From Mangrovihabitans endophyticus (GTDB taxonomy: Bacteria > Actinomycetota > Actinomycetes > Mycobacteriales > Micromonosporaceae), in assembly GCF_014646155.1 (NCBI RefSeq), contig NZ_BMMX01000001.1, positions 669,720-733,719 on the forward strand: a stretch of 64,000 nt of DNA. The letters are read 5' to 3'. This document shows positions 33,501-40,638 of the stretch, piece by piece; the stretch's first letter is position 1; every line of letters starts with the position of its first letter. Both the position numbers and the translations under genes were made by a program. The notes beneath the pieces are model-generated. The model did not search any database. It was not told the origin of the DNA and was given only the letters and a program-made list of their open reading frames with translations.

Positions 33501-36500
33501 TGGCCGGTGGCGGCCCGGCCCCGGCGGAAGCCGGCAAGGGCGGTCCGGCCGCCGGGCCGGCAGCGGCCTCCGGACCCGCGGCCGGCGGCAGCGGTACGCC
33601 GCCGAACGCCATTTCGGCGGTTGTGCTCCAGGAGCGTGGGCCGCAGGTGCAGGCCGGGGTGACGGAGGGCCGGGCGGCGATCACGACCGAACGGCAGGCC
33701 CAGCAGACCGGCGAGACCACCGCGCGCACCGAGAACGCCGCCGCCGTCGACACGGAGATCCAGGCCAACGGCGCCCAGCAGAGCGGCGAACGCATGTCGC
33801 TGAGCGAGATGGCGACCGCGCAGCGCGCGCAGTGGCGCACCGAGCAGGACAAGCTGCTCACCGAGAACGGCCAGAAGGCCGGCGACGAGCACACCAGGCA
33901 GCTCAAACAGATCTCCGACAAGAAGACCTCGACCGACGGCGACATCGAGACCCGGCGGCAGGCCGACGACAAGGACATCGGCGAGAAGAAGCGCAAGGCC
34001 GAGGAGGACGCGCAGAAGGAGAAGGACAACAAGAAGGACGATGACGGCTGGCTCGGATGGGCCAAGTCGAAGATCAAGTCTGCCTTCGACGCGCTCGTCA
34101 GCGTCGTCAAGGGCATCTTCGACCTGGCCCGCAAGGCGATCAACGGAATCATCGAGGGGTTCAAGAAGTTCGTCACCGGCCTGATCGATGCGGCGCGCAA
34201 GGCGATCGTCGGCTTCATCAAGGCGGTCGCCACCGCGTTGATTGCGATCAGCGGGGTGCTGCTGGCCGCGTTCCCGGAGCTGCGGGACAAGTTCCGCAAG
34301 TTCATCGAGGATCGCCGCGATGCGGCCATCAACAAGGTGAACGAGCTCGCGGACAAGCTCAAGCAGGGCGTGCAGAAGCTCCTCGATGCGCTCGCGGCGG
34401 GGTTGACCAAGCTGCTCGATGTGCTTGAGAAGGGCATGCTGGCCGCGATCGAGCTGGCCCGGGCGGCGGTGAACAAGGCGATCGCCTTCGTGGAGAACGC
34501 GATCAAGATGTTCGGTCAGTTCGCGGCGCTGGTGGCCGACATCGCGCCGGATCCGCTCGGCTGGCTCGGCAAGTTCGCCGCGGCGGCCAAGGCGGGCATC
34601 CGCGACCATCTGTGGACCGCGATCAAGACCGCCGTGAAGCAGTGGTTCAACCAGAAGGTCGAGTCCGTCCTCGGCCTCGGCAGGGCGATCTACGACGTTC
34701 TGGTCAAGGGCTGCCTCTCGATGGCCAAGATCGTGCGGATGGCCTGGCAGGCCCTCATCAAGGCCCTGCCCATGATGATCATCACCATCGTCATCGAGAA
34801 GGTCGTCTCGATGATCATCCCGGCCGCGGGCGCCATCATGACGATCGTTCAGGGCGTGATCGCGGCCTGGGGGTCGATCAGCAAAATCATCGCCGCGTTC
34901 GGCAAGTTCTTCGCCTTCCTCAAGGCGGTGAAGGCCGGCGGCGTGACCGCGGCATGCCTGTTCGCCCAGGCGGTGGCGGCGGGCGTGGTGGCGCTGCTCG
35001 ACTTCATCACCAACTTCCTGTTGGTGCGCCTGGTGTCGGCGGCCAAGGGCGTGGCGTCAAAGCTCAAGGGCATCGCCAAGAAGATCATGGCGGCGCTGAA
35101 GCGCGGTGCCTCCGCGGTGCGCAAGGGCGCCGGACGGGTCATCAACGCGGCCAAGCGGGGGGCGAAGGCGACCGCCGGTGCGTTGCGGCGCGGCGCGCAG
35201 CGGGCGGGCGCACTCGGCCGCAGGGGACTGGCCAGGGCGAGGGCGGGCGCGAAGAAGGCATTGGGCGCCGCCCGCAACGGCGCCAGGAGGTTGGGGGCGC
35301 GGTTCGCGAAGACCAAGCTGGGCAAGACCCTGACCAAGGTCGGCAACAAGCTCAAGACGGGCTACCGGAAAGCCAAGGCGAAGCATCAGTCCTGGCGCGA
35401 CAAGCGTACGAAGAACAAGAAGCCGCCGCCGGACAAACAGCAGCGCGTCACCCTCGCGGCCGCCCGGATCAAGCGGACGGTGGACCCGTTGCTGCGTCGC
35501 GGGATCCGCCGGATGGTTCTGCGGCCGGTCCTCGCTGGATTGCGTGCCTGGTATCGGCTCACTTCGCTGGCACCCGAAGGATCACCGGCCGTCCTCACGG
35601 CGACGCTGAACCCCAAGGCACCCGCAGGCGGTCCGGCCAAGCTGCTGCGAAAGCTGGAGCTTCAGCAGACGCTCACCGAGGCGATGCAGAAATACACCCA
35701 ACGCGACCTGGAACGGCAAGGACGTCAGCAGGGCCAGGCGACACGGCGTCCCGAACCCGCGCCCAAGCCGGGCGCGCCGCGATCAGTGCGGGTCGACCCG
35801 CAGCAGCGGCTGGCTCCACAGTTCCAGCGGATCAGCGCGGAGGCGACAGCAGCGAAGGCGGCCGGTCAATCCACTCGGCTCGTGCACGGAGAGACCGGGG
35901 GCGAGGTCGAATGGCGGGGTGGATTCCGCTTCGACCCCGGTGGATACGTCGTGCCGCCGGCCGGCGCCAGTGGCGGTCGGTACCAGGACATCCGGCTCGG
36001 CGCGCCGGACCGGATCGGCGCCACGACGTTGCTCCGCGGCGTGGACGCGGTGAACTCCGGCGACCTCGGCGGTGCGTTGGCTGTCGGAGCGCATCTGAAC
36101 GAGACACTCCATTTCGCCTACCTGCGCGGGATCTTCGAACGCCGTCGAGATCCGCTCATGGCCATCATGGGCCCGGCCGAAGTCAAATGGGCGCTGGCAG
36201 CAGGGAACGAGGTCGGGGTGCGCAAGCGGCTGGACGAGATCCTGTCCCGGGGCAGCATGGTTCTGAACCGATCGGTGGGTGTCGCCTCACGGGTGCGTTC
36301 GGCAACTGATCTGGTCTTCTCCCAAACGAGCGTCAGCGCCCGTTTCGATGCGGTGCAGAGCCCGGAGGTGCAGCGGCTCCTGCGTGACCCGACGCCGTCG
36401 GTTCTCAAGAACGTCCGCGAACAGGAGGAGACGTGGGCTGCGCGCGCCGGTGTCCGGATGCCGAGCGAGATGGAGGCGCATCGGTCGGTGGAAACACCGA

Positions 36501-36673
36501 CCGGGCGGCTCAACCGCTTGGCGCTGTGGTCTAGACGCTTCACGGTCGATGACGTTTTCATCATCGTCGGCCTGGATCAGCAATATGTGGAGAAGATCCG
36601 GCGGTTGGCCGAGCAGATCGTCGACGAGAATCCGGATCTGGAACAGCACCTTCCGAGACTCTGGACACCGTAG
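30503..36673 (+). CDS. Giant DUF4157 protein of the CIS (putative cargo or tape measure)
   Basis: 2056 residues. In order: basic N-terminus; DUF4157 eCIS-core domain about 40-118 with intact HEMMH at 111-115; Pro/Ser/Gly hexapeptide repeats about 285-314; Lys/Glu/Asp-rich stretch about 366-446; Gly/Pro pentapeptide repeats about 682-716; low complexity to about 1045; coiled coil about 1046-1180; hydrophobic/amphipathic helices about 1180-1510; polybasic Ala/Lys/Arg zone about 1513-1643; unrecognised C-terminal domain about 1713-2056. DUF4157 is widespread in extracellular-CIS loci and associated with toxins. Its position next to the AAA+ and DUF4255 genes mirrors Afp14-15-16, where Afp14 is the tape measure; no other tape measure is present. 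I cannot decide between cargo and tape measure. The HExxH may bind zinc. Confidence 0.8.
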   Translation: MTGPAAVPPAKAQVRRENREHQRVRPRRKRAPAEPREIVESAGRPLEPSVRRELEERLGHDFGRVRIHADRDAAALTELAGADAVAVGTDIFFAEGAYRPDTVAGRRLLVHEMMHTIQMPDAAPVTRPGREPGAVSRPTEPLEHEAERAADSASEAAEVGRSGGTPAWMRYATVNPAQLRIEQLDPATLVDRLVAGVLRNLRGDPADAAGRIRLQFGRFSPELETAVLARLEVRLPSAEYQQVCELAARGRADAENGSAVDSATTPMPVPSSVPGTDDGPATGTAPSAGSAPITGSAPITGSAPSAGAAPSAGSAPFAGEAADGGMAQDGGMAADGEKATGATDTTSPADGETSPADGESEAGTAAEGVKGDDDKAAEDADAEGKDAEAKKAEDQKSEDEDGGTDEKGEDKKGDGEKGEEKKGEDKKDQGEQDQAEAGQDGEKKEGSPGAAAPGAAAGAGSAGGGGAMGGAGAAGGGGMVDLSQVDAIAEDPQGPLAHHGLRDRPRGAMVDEIPPGQQPLDAEPLSDEDVPDPDATPDLPAAVREAEPPGPEAYLPTEDLDVSAVPTADALELPSSGSPPPPPAVPSFPSPPKPAIVDDPSGGPGTVKGVAEAAERERERDRAEPAEIGEAPGQVSPDALDREPDTAADVRDVGGPGFDPALPGAAPTGSMTVPGPADRNLGGPDFGGPDFGGPGVGGPGVGGLEAGGPEAGGPGGAADDGAGIGGPEAAPDVNGAAPGVPGNALPTDASLEAGGGACGSTPEPAPAADGGGGACGAAPVGGKAEEEPAAEAPDLSAQEPEGALAAAGAMPATQMRDSLAGVDASVNRSVGVQRTELADAPPTMARPVGAPQTQHGTPESGAPAASKLAKLQEVTPETLGEQRLPDGRPAPSGPAPTDRVAAPHFADTGQDQLSEAEVRGLQNAVENVPTTDPALNQTVGAAPKVSLSGDADPALADEQKRGLDRQAADLQKVGRTDAATDLGEHRIYPDVRPETLRGSVAGGGPAPAEAGKGGPAAGPAAASGPAAGGSGTPPNAISAVVLQERGPQVQAGVTEGRAAITTERQAQQTGETTARTENAAAVDTEIQANGAQQSGERMSLSEMATAQRAQWRTEQDKLLTENGQKAGDEHTRQLKQISDKKTSTDGDIETRRQADDKDIGEKKRKAEEDAQKEKDNKKDDDGWLGWAKSKIKSAFDALVSVVKGIFDLARKAINGIIEGFKKFVTGLIDAARKAIVGFIKAVATALIAISGVLLAAFPELRDKFRKFIEDRRDAAINKVNELADKLKQGVQKLLDALAAGLTKLLDVLEKGMLAAIELARAAVNKAIAFVENAIKMFGQFAALVADIAPDPLGWLGKFAAAAKAGIRDHLWTAIKTAVKQWFNQKVESVLGLGRAIYDVLVKGCLSMAKIVRMAWQALIKALPMMIITIVIEKVVSMIIPAAGAIMTIVQGVIAAWGSISKIIAAFGKFFAFLKAVKAGGVTAACLFAQAVAAGVVALLDFITNFLLVRLVSAAKGVASKLKGIAKKIMAALKRGASAVRKGAGRVINAAKRGAKATAGALRRGAQRAGALGRRGLARARAGAKKALGAARNGARRLGARFAKTKLGKTLTKVGNKLKTGYRKAKAKHQSWRDKRTKNKKPPPDKQQRVTLAAARIKRTVDPLLRRGIRRMVLRPVLAGLRAWYRLTSLAPEGSPAVLTATLNPKAPAGGPAKLLRKLELQQTLTEAMQKYTQRDLERQGRQQGQATRRPEPAPKPGAPRSVRVDPQQRLAPQFQRISAEATAAKAAGQSTRLVHGETGGEVEWRGGFRFDPGGYVVPPAGASGGRYQDIRLGAPDRIGATTLLRGVDAVNSGDLGGALAVGAHLNETLHFAYLRGIFERRRDPLMAIMGPAEVKWALAAGNEVGVRKRLDEILSRGSMVLNRSVGVASRVRSATDLVFSQTSVSARFDAVQSPEVQRLLRDPTPSVLKNVREQEETWAARAGVRMPSEMEAHRSVETPTGRLNRLALWSRRFTVDDVFIIVGLDQQYVEKIRRLAEQIVDENPDLEQHLPRLWTP
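31355..31444 (+). repeat. 18-bp tandem repeat, five units, in the giant gene
   Basis: Five consecutive 18-base units, each close to GCCCC(A/T)(T/-)TACCGGCTCC or GCCCCTTCCGCTGGCTCC, run from 31355 to 31444 and encode a hexapeptide of the form APxxGS or APxxGA. The units two and three are identical. Such in-frame repeats vary in number between strains. Confidence 0.8.
32546..32650 (+). repeat. 15-bp tandem repeat, seven units, in the giant gene
   Basis: Seven units of 15 bases, the first two identical except one base, encode GGPDF, GGPGV, GGLEA and similar pentapeptides. They lie in the low-complexity middle of the protein. Confidence 0.8.
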
Positions 36674-36690
36674 AGCGCGAGAGGATTGCC

Positions 36691-37290
36691 ATGATGGAGT
36701 GGGGGTCGGTGCACAGCCGACGCTTCGTGTTGCCGGCGGAGTCCGGTTTCGACACGGTGAACGGGCTGGCCGACGACGTCGGGGCGGGGAAGGTGCGGGA
36801 TGCGTCTCCCGTCGCCGTCGCCGGGTTGATTCGCGAGGTCACCTGGCGGCTGTCACCGAGCAACTTTCTGCACTACGGCCTCGACGCCCCCACTCACCGG
36901 TCGTACGTGCAGGTCACCGGCAGCGAGGATGAAGCGGTAGCGGAGTTCAGCGGAATCGTCTCCGAATACCTCGACGTCGCCGATGACGACGCGCTGATCA
37001 GCGCCGCGGACGCGGCGCGCACCGTGGACGAGCGTCGTGAGGCCCTGATCGTGCTGGGCATGGGCGCACCGCTCACCGTTGATACGCGCTTCGCCAGCCG
37101 GCTCGACGAGGGGCTGCACGACAACGCGGAAAGCGTCCGGGAAGGGGCGCTCTACGGCGCCGCGTACGCCCTGTGGCCGCCGCTCATGACGAGCGTCCGC
37201 CGCATGGCCGCGGACGATCCGGCTGAGGCGATCCGGCGGCAGGCGCAGGCGCTCACCGACTGGCTCCACGAGAACAGTGCGCAGTCATGA
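36691..37290 (+). CDS. Small orphan protein after the giant gene, candidate immunity or chaperone
   Basis: 199 residues with no family I recognise. An N-terminal about 100 residues is mixed; residues about 105-199 look like HEAT-type helical repeats (DERREALIVLGMGAP, SVREGALYGAAYALWPPLMTSVRRMAADDPAEAIRRQAQALTDWL). It starts at ATG 36691, 18 bp after the giant gene's stop, and ends by overlapping the next gene. No comparable gene is part of the usual CIS set, so its position suggests a partner of the giant protein. Its function is unproven. Confidence 0.6.
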   Translation: MMEWGSVHSRRFVLPAESGFDTVNGLADDVGAGKVRDASPVAVAGLIREVTWRLSPSNFLHYGLDAPTHRSYVQVTGSEDEAVAEFSGIVSEYLDVADDDALISAADAARTVDERREALIVLGMGAPLTVDTRFASRLDEGLHDNAESVREGALYGAAYALWPPLMTSVRRMAADDPAEAIRRQAQALTDWLHENSAQS

Positions 37291-37931
37291 CTGTCGGGTT
37301 TCTGGATCTGGGACGGCCGGTACGGTCTGGGCTGGTCACGGTCGATCCGGTCAGCGGGGCGCCGCGGCGGGTCGTGGTCATGCAGTTCAATCCCGACTCG
37401 CTGCAACGCAGCCTTGCGCCGCAGGCGACCGCGGCCGAGGGGCAGGGAGACCGGACGGAGGCGCTGCGCCTCACCGGGCCGGCCGTGGAGACGTGGACCT
37501 TCGATGCCGAGATCGACGCCACCGACCAGGCCGATCAGCCGGCCCCGGACGGGATTCATCCGCAGCTCGCCCTGTTGGAACTGCTGATCCAGCCGCCCAG
37601 CGGGCTGCTGCGGTCCAACCAGGCGCTGGCCGCCGTCGGCACGCTCGAAGTGCTGCCGGTGGAGGCGCCGCTGACCCTGTTCGTCTGGGGCGGGCGGCGG
37701 GTGCTCCCGGTGCGTCTCACCCAGCTTTCCATCACCGAGGACGCGTTCGACGCGAACCTGAACCCGATCCGGGCGACGGTCAGCGTCGGGCTGCGGGTGC
37801 TGACCGTCAACGACCTGCCCACCGGGCATCGCGGCGCCGAGCTCTACCTGGCCCACCTCGTGCAGAAGGAGAACCTCGCCGCCGGCACCAAGGCGGCCGG
37901 CATCTCCGCGTTGGGCCTGACCAGGATCTGA
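37287..37931 (+). CDS. CIS tube-adaptor protein, Pvc7-like N-terminal domain
   Basis: 214-residue protein resembling the tube-like first domain of CIS LysM adaptor proteins (Pvc7/Afp7). Characteristic are VVMQFNPDSLQRSL near residue 30, the ETWTFDAEIDATDQ strand, and FVWGGRRVLPVRLTQLSITEDAFDANLNPIRATVSVGL. The LysM part usually fused to it is here encoded separately in the next gene. The start ATGA overlaps the upstream stop. It joins the inner tube to the baseplate hub. Confidence 0.8.
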   Translation: MTVGFLDLGRPVRSGLVTVDPVSGAPRRVVVMQFNPDSLQRSLAPQATAAEGQGDRTEALRLTGPAVETWTFDAEIDATDQADQPAPDGIHPQLALLELLIQPPSGLLRSNQALAAVGTLEVLPVEAPLTLFVWGGRRVLPVRLTQLSITEDAFDANLNPIRATVSVGLRVLTVNDLPTGHRGAELYLAHLVQKENLAAGTKAAGISALGLTRI

Positions 37932-37945
37932 AAAGGGGATACCAC

Positions 37946-38263
37946 ATGGCGGAAGTGCCGAGGACCAGCCGCTATTTCGGCATCGACGCGGCCGTGCACG
38001 TGCGGGCCGACGGCGTCGAGATTCCCTACCTGCGGCGCCGCCTGCTGCCGCCGGCCGGGCGGCTCACCGTGCTCAGCGAGCATGAGGTGTCCGAAGGGGA
38101 CCGGCCCGACCTGCTGGCATACCGCTATTTCGGGGACGCCGAGCAATGGTGGCGGATCGCCGACGCCAACCCGGTGTTGGATCCGGACGAGCTGACCGCG
38201 ACGCCGGGGCGCCGGCTGCGCATCACGCTTCCCGACGGTGTGCCGGGAGGCACCGGTGGCTGA
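37946..38263 (+). CDS. LysM-type baseplate protein
   Basis: 105 residues. The C-terminal half reads like a CIS LysM domain (LAYRYFGDAEQWWRIADANPVLDPDELTATPGRRLRI). In T4 gp53 and Pvc7 this module clamps the baseplate wedges around the tube. ATG 37946 is preceded by AAAAGGGG at about 6 bases. It is the separated second half of the Pvc7-like protein encoded just upstream. Confidence 0.8.
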   Translation: MAEVPRTSRYFGIDAAVHVRADGVEIPYLRRRLLPPAGRLTVLSEHEVSEGDRPDLLAYRYFGDAEQWWRIADANPVLDPDELTATPGRRLRITLPDGVPGGTGG

Positions 38264-39383
38264 CTCGCCGACGCACCTGAGCCTGCTGATGGGCCCGCGC
38301 CTTGCCGTGCCGGTGCCGCAGCCGGTCACCGACGCGCTGCTGTCCGCGCAGGTGACGATCACGGCGGGCCAACGCAGCGGTTTCCAGCTCGGCTTCGATC
38401 TGGCGAAGAACGCTCTGATCAACACCGCGTTGCTGCCGGCCGGTTTCTTCGACCCGCAGATCCGGGTCATCCTGGTTGCCACCGTGCGGGGCGTGCCCAC
38501 CGTGCTCATCGACGGGGTCATCACCCGCCAGGAGGTGGGGATCAGCAACCAGGCGGGGCAGTCGACGCTCACCGTCACGGGCGAGGACCTGACCATCCTG
38601 ATGGACCTGGAGGAGAAGACCGGCACGTCGTTCTCCGCCCGCCCGCACGCCGCCCAGGTCGCCGAGATCATCGGCGGATACGCCCAGTGGGGCATCGTCC
38701 CGCTGGTCATCCCCGAGTTGTTCCCGGACACCCCGATGCCCACCAACCGCATCCCGTTCCAGCAGGGCACCGACCTCGGCTACCTGAACGAACTGGCCAA
38801 GGCCAACGGTTTCGTCTTCTACCTCGACCCCGGCCCGGCGCCGGGGGTGAGCAGGGCCTATTGGGGTCCGGAAGTCCGCCTCGGCGTGCCCCAGCACGCG
38901 CTGAACGTCAACATGGACGGTCTGTCCACGGTGGATGAGTTGACGTTCAGCTTCGACGGCTCGGCCAAGGAAGACCTGCAGGCACGGGTGGAGATTCCGG
39001 GCACGCGCGTGTCCACCGTGCTGCCGGTGCCGGAGGTGAGCGTGCTGCGCCCGCCGCTGGCGCTGAAGCCCGCGCCCGCGCTGAAGAAGCGGACGCTCAA
39101 GGACACCGCGAACAAGGACGCCACTCAGGTGCTGGCCGAGACGCTGGCCAAGGTGGCCGAGTCGGCGGATGCGGTGACCGGATCCGGGCAGCTCGACGTG
39201 CTGCGCCACGGCTTCGTGCTGCGGTCGCGGGAACTGGTCGGCGTGCGCGGCGCCGGCATCACCTACGACGGCTTGTATTTCGTCAAGAGCGTCACGCACA
39301 ACCTGCGGCGTGGCGCGTACACGCAGAACTTCACCCTGGCCCGCGAGGGCCTGATCCCGCTCACCCCGGTCGTCGTCCCCTAG
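38256..39383 (+). CDS. Baseplate hub protein (VgrG/gpD-like)
   Basis: 375-residue protein with the phage late-control gpD/VgrG hub fold: SAQVTITAGQRSGFQLGFDLAKN, VTGEDLTILMDLEEK, and FLNELAKANGFVFYLD-like (here YLNELAKANGFVFYLD) are its typical strands. It forms the trimeric hub to which tube and spike attach. GTG 38256 was chosen because GGGAGG lies about 5 bases upstream; the frame is open slightly further upstream. The start overlaps the LysM gene stop. The spike OB domain is in a separate gene that follows. Confidence 0.87.
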   Translation: MADSPTHLSLLMGPRLAVPVPQPVTDALLSAQVTITAGQRSGFQLGFDLAKNALINTALLPAGFFDPQIRVILVATVRGVPTVLIDGVITRQEVGISNQAGQSTLTVTGEDLTILMDLEEKTGTSFSARPHAAQVAEIIGGYAQWGIVPLVIPELFPDTPMPTNRIPFQQGTDLGYLNELAKANGFVFYLDPGPAPGVSRAYWGPEVRLGVPQHALNVNMDGLSTVDELTFSFDGSAKEDLQARVEIPGTRVSTVLPVPEVSVLRPPLALKPAPALKKRTLKDTANKDATQVLAETLAKVAESADAVTGSGQLDVLRHGFVLRSRELVGVRGAGITYDGLYFVKSVTHNLRRGAYTQNFTLAREGLIPLTPVVVP

Positions 39384-39419
39384 CGGGCCGAGAACACGCA
39401 CAGAAACGGAGGCAGCGCC

Positions 39420-39926
39420 GTGGCGGATGCCCTGCTCGGCAAGTTCCGTGGCACGGTTGCGGACAACGCGGACCCGGAGTTGCGTGGCCGCCTGCGGGTC
39501 AACGTGACAGGTGTGCACGACTACGACCCGTCGTCGTGGGCGCTGCCGGCCTTCCCGCTGGCCGGATCGCAACTGGGTGTCTTCGCGGTGCCGAGGGTCG
39601 GCGCGCGGGTCTGGCTGGAGTTCGAGCAGGGCGACATCAACACCCCGATCTGGACCGGCTGCTTCTACGACACCGCCGCCGACGTGCCCGATGAGGCGCT
39701 GACCGGTCCTCCAGGCTCGCCCAACATCGTCGTGCAGACCGGCGGCGGGCACCGCGTCGTGCTCTCCGATCTGCCCGGTGGTCCCGGCATCTCGGTGACC
39801 CACGCGAGCGGCGCCAAGATCGAGATCAACGACTCCGGCATCACGCTGGACAACGGCAAGGGCGCGGTCATCTCACTGTCCGCCACGCAGGTCGACATCA
39901 ACAAGGGCGCGTTGACCGTCAAGTAG
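39420..39926 (+). CDS. Spike protein with gp5/gpV OB-fold domain
   Basis: 168 residues. The N-terminal OB-fold (FRGTVADNADPELRGRLRVNV, WALPAFPLAG, RVGARVWLEFEQGDINTPIWTGCFY) is the gp5/VgrG spike base. The rest reads as beta-strand repeats (SVTHASGAKIEINDSGITLDN, SLSATQVDINKGALTVK), the short beta-prism of the spike. GTG 39420 has GGAGG at about 8 bases. It links hub and PAAR-like tip. Confidence 0.9.
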   Translation: MADALLGKFRGTVADNADPELRGRLRVNVTGVHDYDPSSWALPAFPLAGSQLGVFAVPRVGARVWLEFEQGDINTPIWTGCFYDTAADVPDEALTGPPGSPNIVVQTGGGHRVVLSDLPGGPGISVTHASGAKIEINDSGITLDNGKGAVISLSATQVDINKGALTVK

Positions 39927-39934
39927 GGGGATCC

Positions 39935-40267
39935 ATGCCAGGAAACATCTTGCACGTCGCGGCCACCATCATGTGCCCGCACGGCGGGCGGGGGACGGTG
40001 CAGTCCACGCAGGCACGGGTCACCGTGTCCGGCAACGCCGCGGCGACGGTGGCCGACACGTACACGGTGACCGGTTGTCCCCTCAACGTCTCCGGCAAAC
40101 CGCAGCCGTGCGTGACCATCCGGTGGCCGGGACCGGCGGTCCGGGTCACCGTCAACGGCAGCCCGGTGGTGCTGTCCACCTCGACCGGCGTGTGCCAGAG
40201 CGCCGAGCAGGCGCCGCAGGGCCCGCCGTCGGTGCCGGGCGTGCAACCGCGGGCGGTGGCGCAGTGA
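39935..40267 (+). CDS. PAAR-like spike-tip protein
   Basis: 110-residue protein with the composition of a PAAR-like metal-bound cone: conserved Cys14 and His16 (TIMCPHGG), Cys48 and Cys59 (TGCPLNVSGKPQPC), and Cys87, plus many Gly/Thr/Val strand residues. Such proteins sharpen the VgrG spike. ATG 39935 follows the spike gene by 8 bp. The Pro-rich tail (about 92-110) may protrude and could tether cargo. A zinc site is inferred, not shown. Confidence 0.75.
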   Translation: MPGNILHVAATIMCPHGGRGTVQSTQARVTVSGNAAATVADTYTVTGCPLNVSGKPQPCVTIRWPGPAVRVTVNGSPVVLSTSTGVCQSAEQAPQGPPSVPGVQPRAVAQ

Positions 40268-40638
40268 GCGGGCGGCTGGACGTGGCGTTCCCGTTCGCGA
40301 TCGACGGGCGCGGGCGCACCGCGGAGGCGGGCTACGACGACCATGTCGCCGACATGATCGAGCTGCTGCTGTTCACCAGCCCGGGGGAGCGGGTGATGCG
40401 CCCGGACTTCGGCTGCGGCCTGGGCGACCTGGTCTTCGAACCGAACAGCATCGAACTGGTGGCCACGTTGCAGGTGTCCGTGCAGGCGAGCCTGCAGCGC
40501 TGGCTGGGTGACGTCATCGACATCGGCGCCATCGAGATCGACCGGGACGAGGGCACGCTCTCGATCCGGATCAGGTACACGGTGCGGGCCACCGGCACGG
40601 CTCGCGACGACGTGTTCACGGGGAGGACGGCGACATGA
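40264..40638 (+). CDS. gp25/GPW-like baseplate wedge protein
   Basis: 124 residues of the gp25-like lysozyme-related baseplate family, with DVAFPFAIDGRGRTAEAGYDDHVADMIELLLFTSPGERVMRPDFGCGL and ELVATLQVSVQASLQRWL. It nucleates the sheath at the baseplate (Pvc9/Afp9). GTG 40264 overlaps the tip gene's TGA. Confidence 0.92.
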   Translation: MSGRLDVAFPFAIDGRGRTAEAGYDDHVADMIELLLFTSPGERVMRPDFGCGLGDLVFEPNSIELVATLQVSVQASLQRWLGDVIDIGAIEIDRDEGTLSIRIRYTVRATGTARDDVFTGRTAT

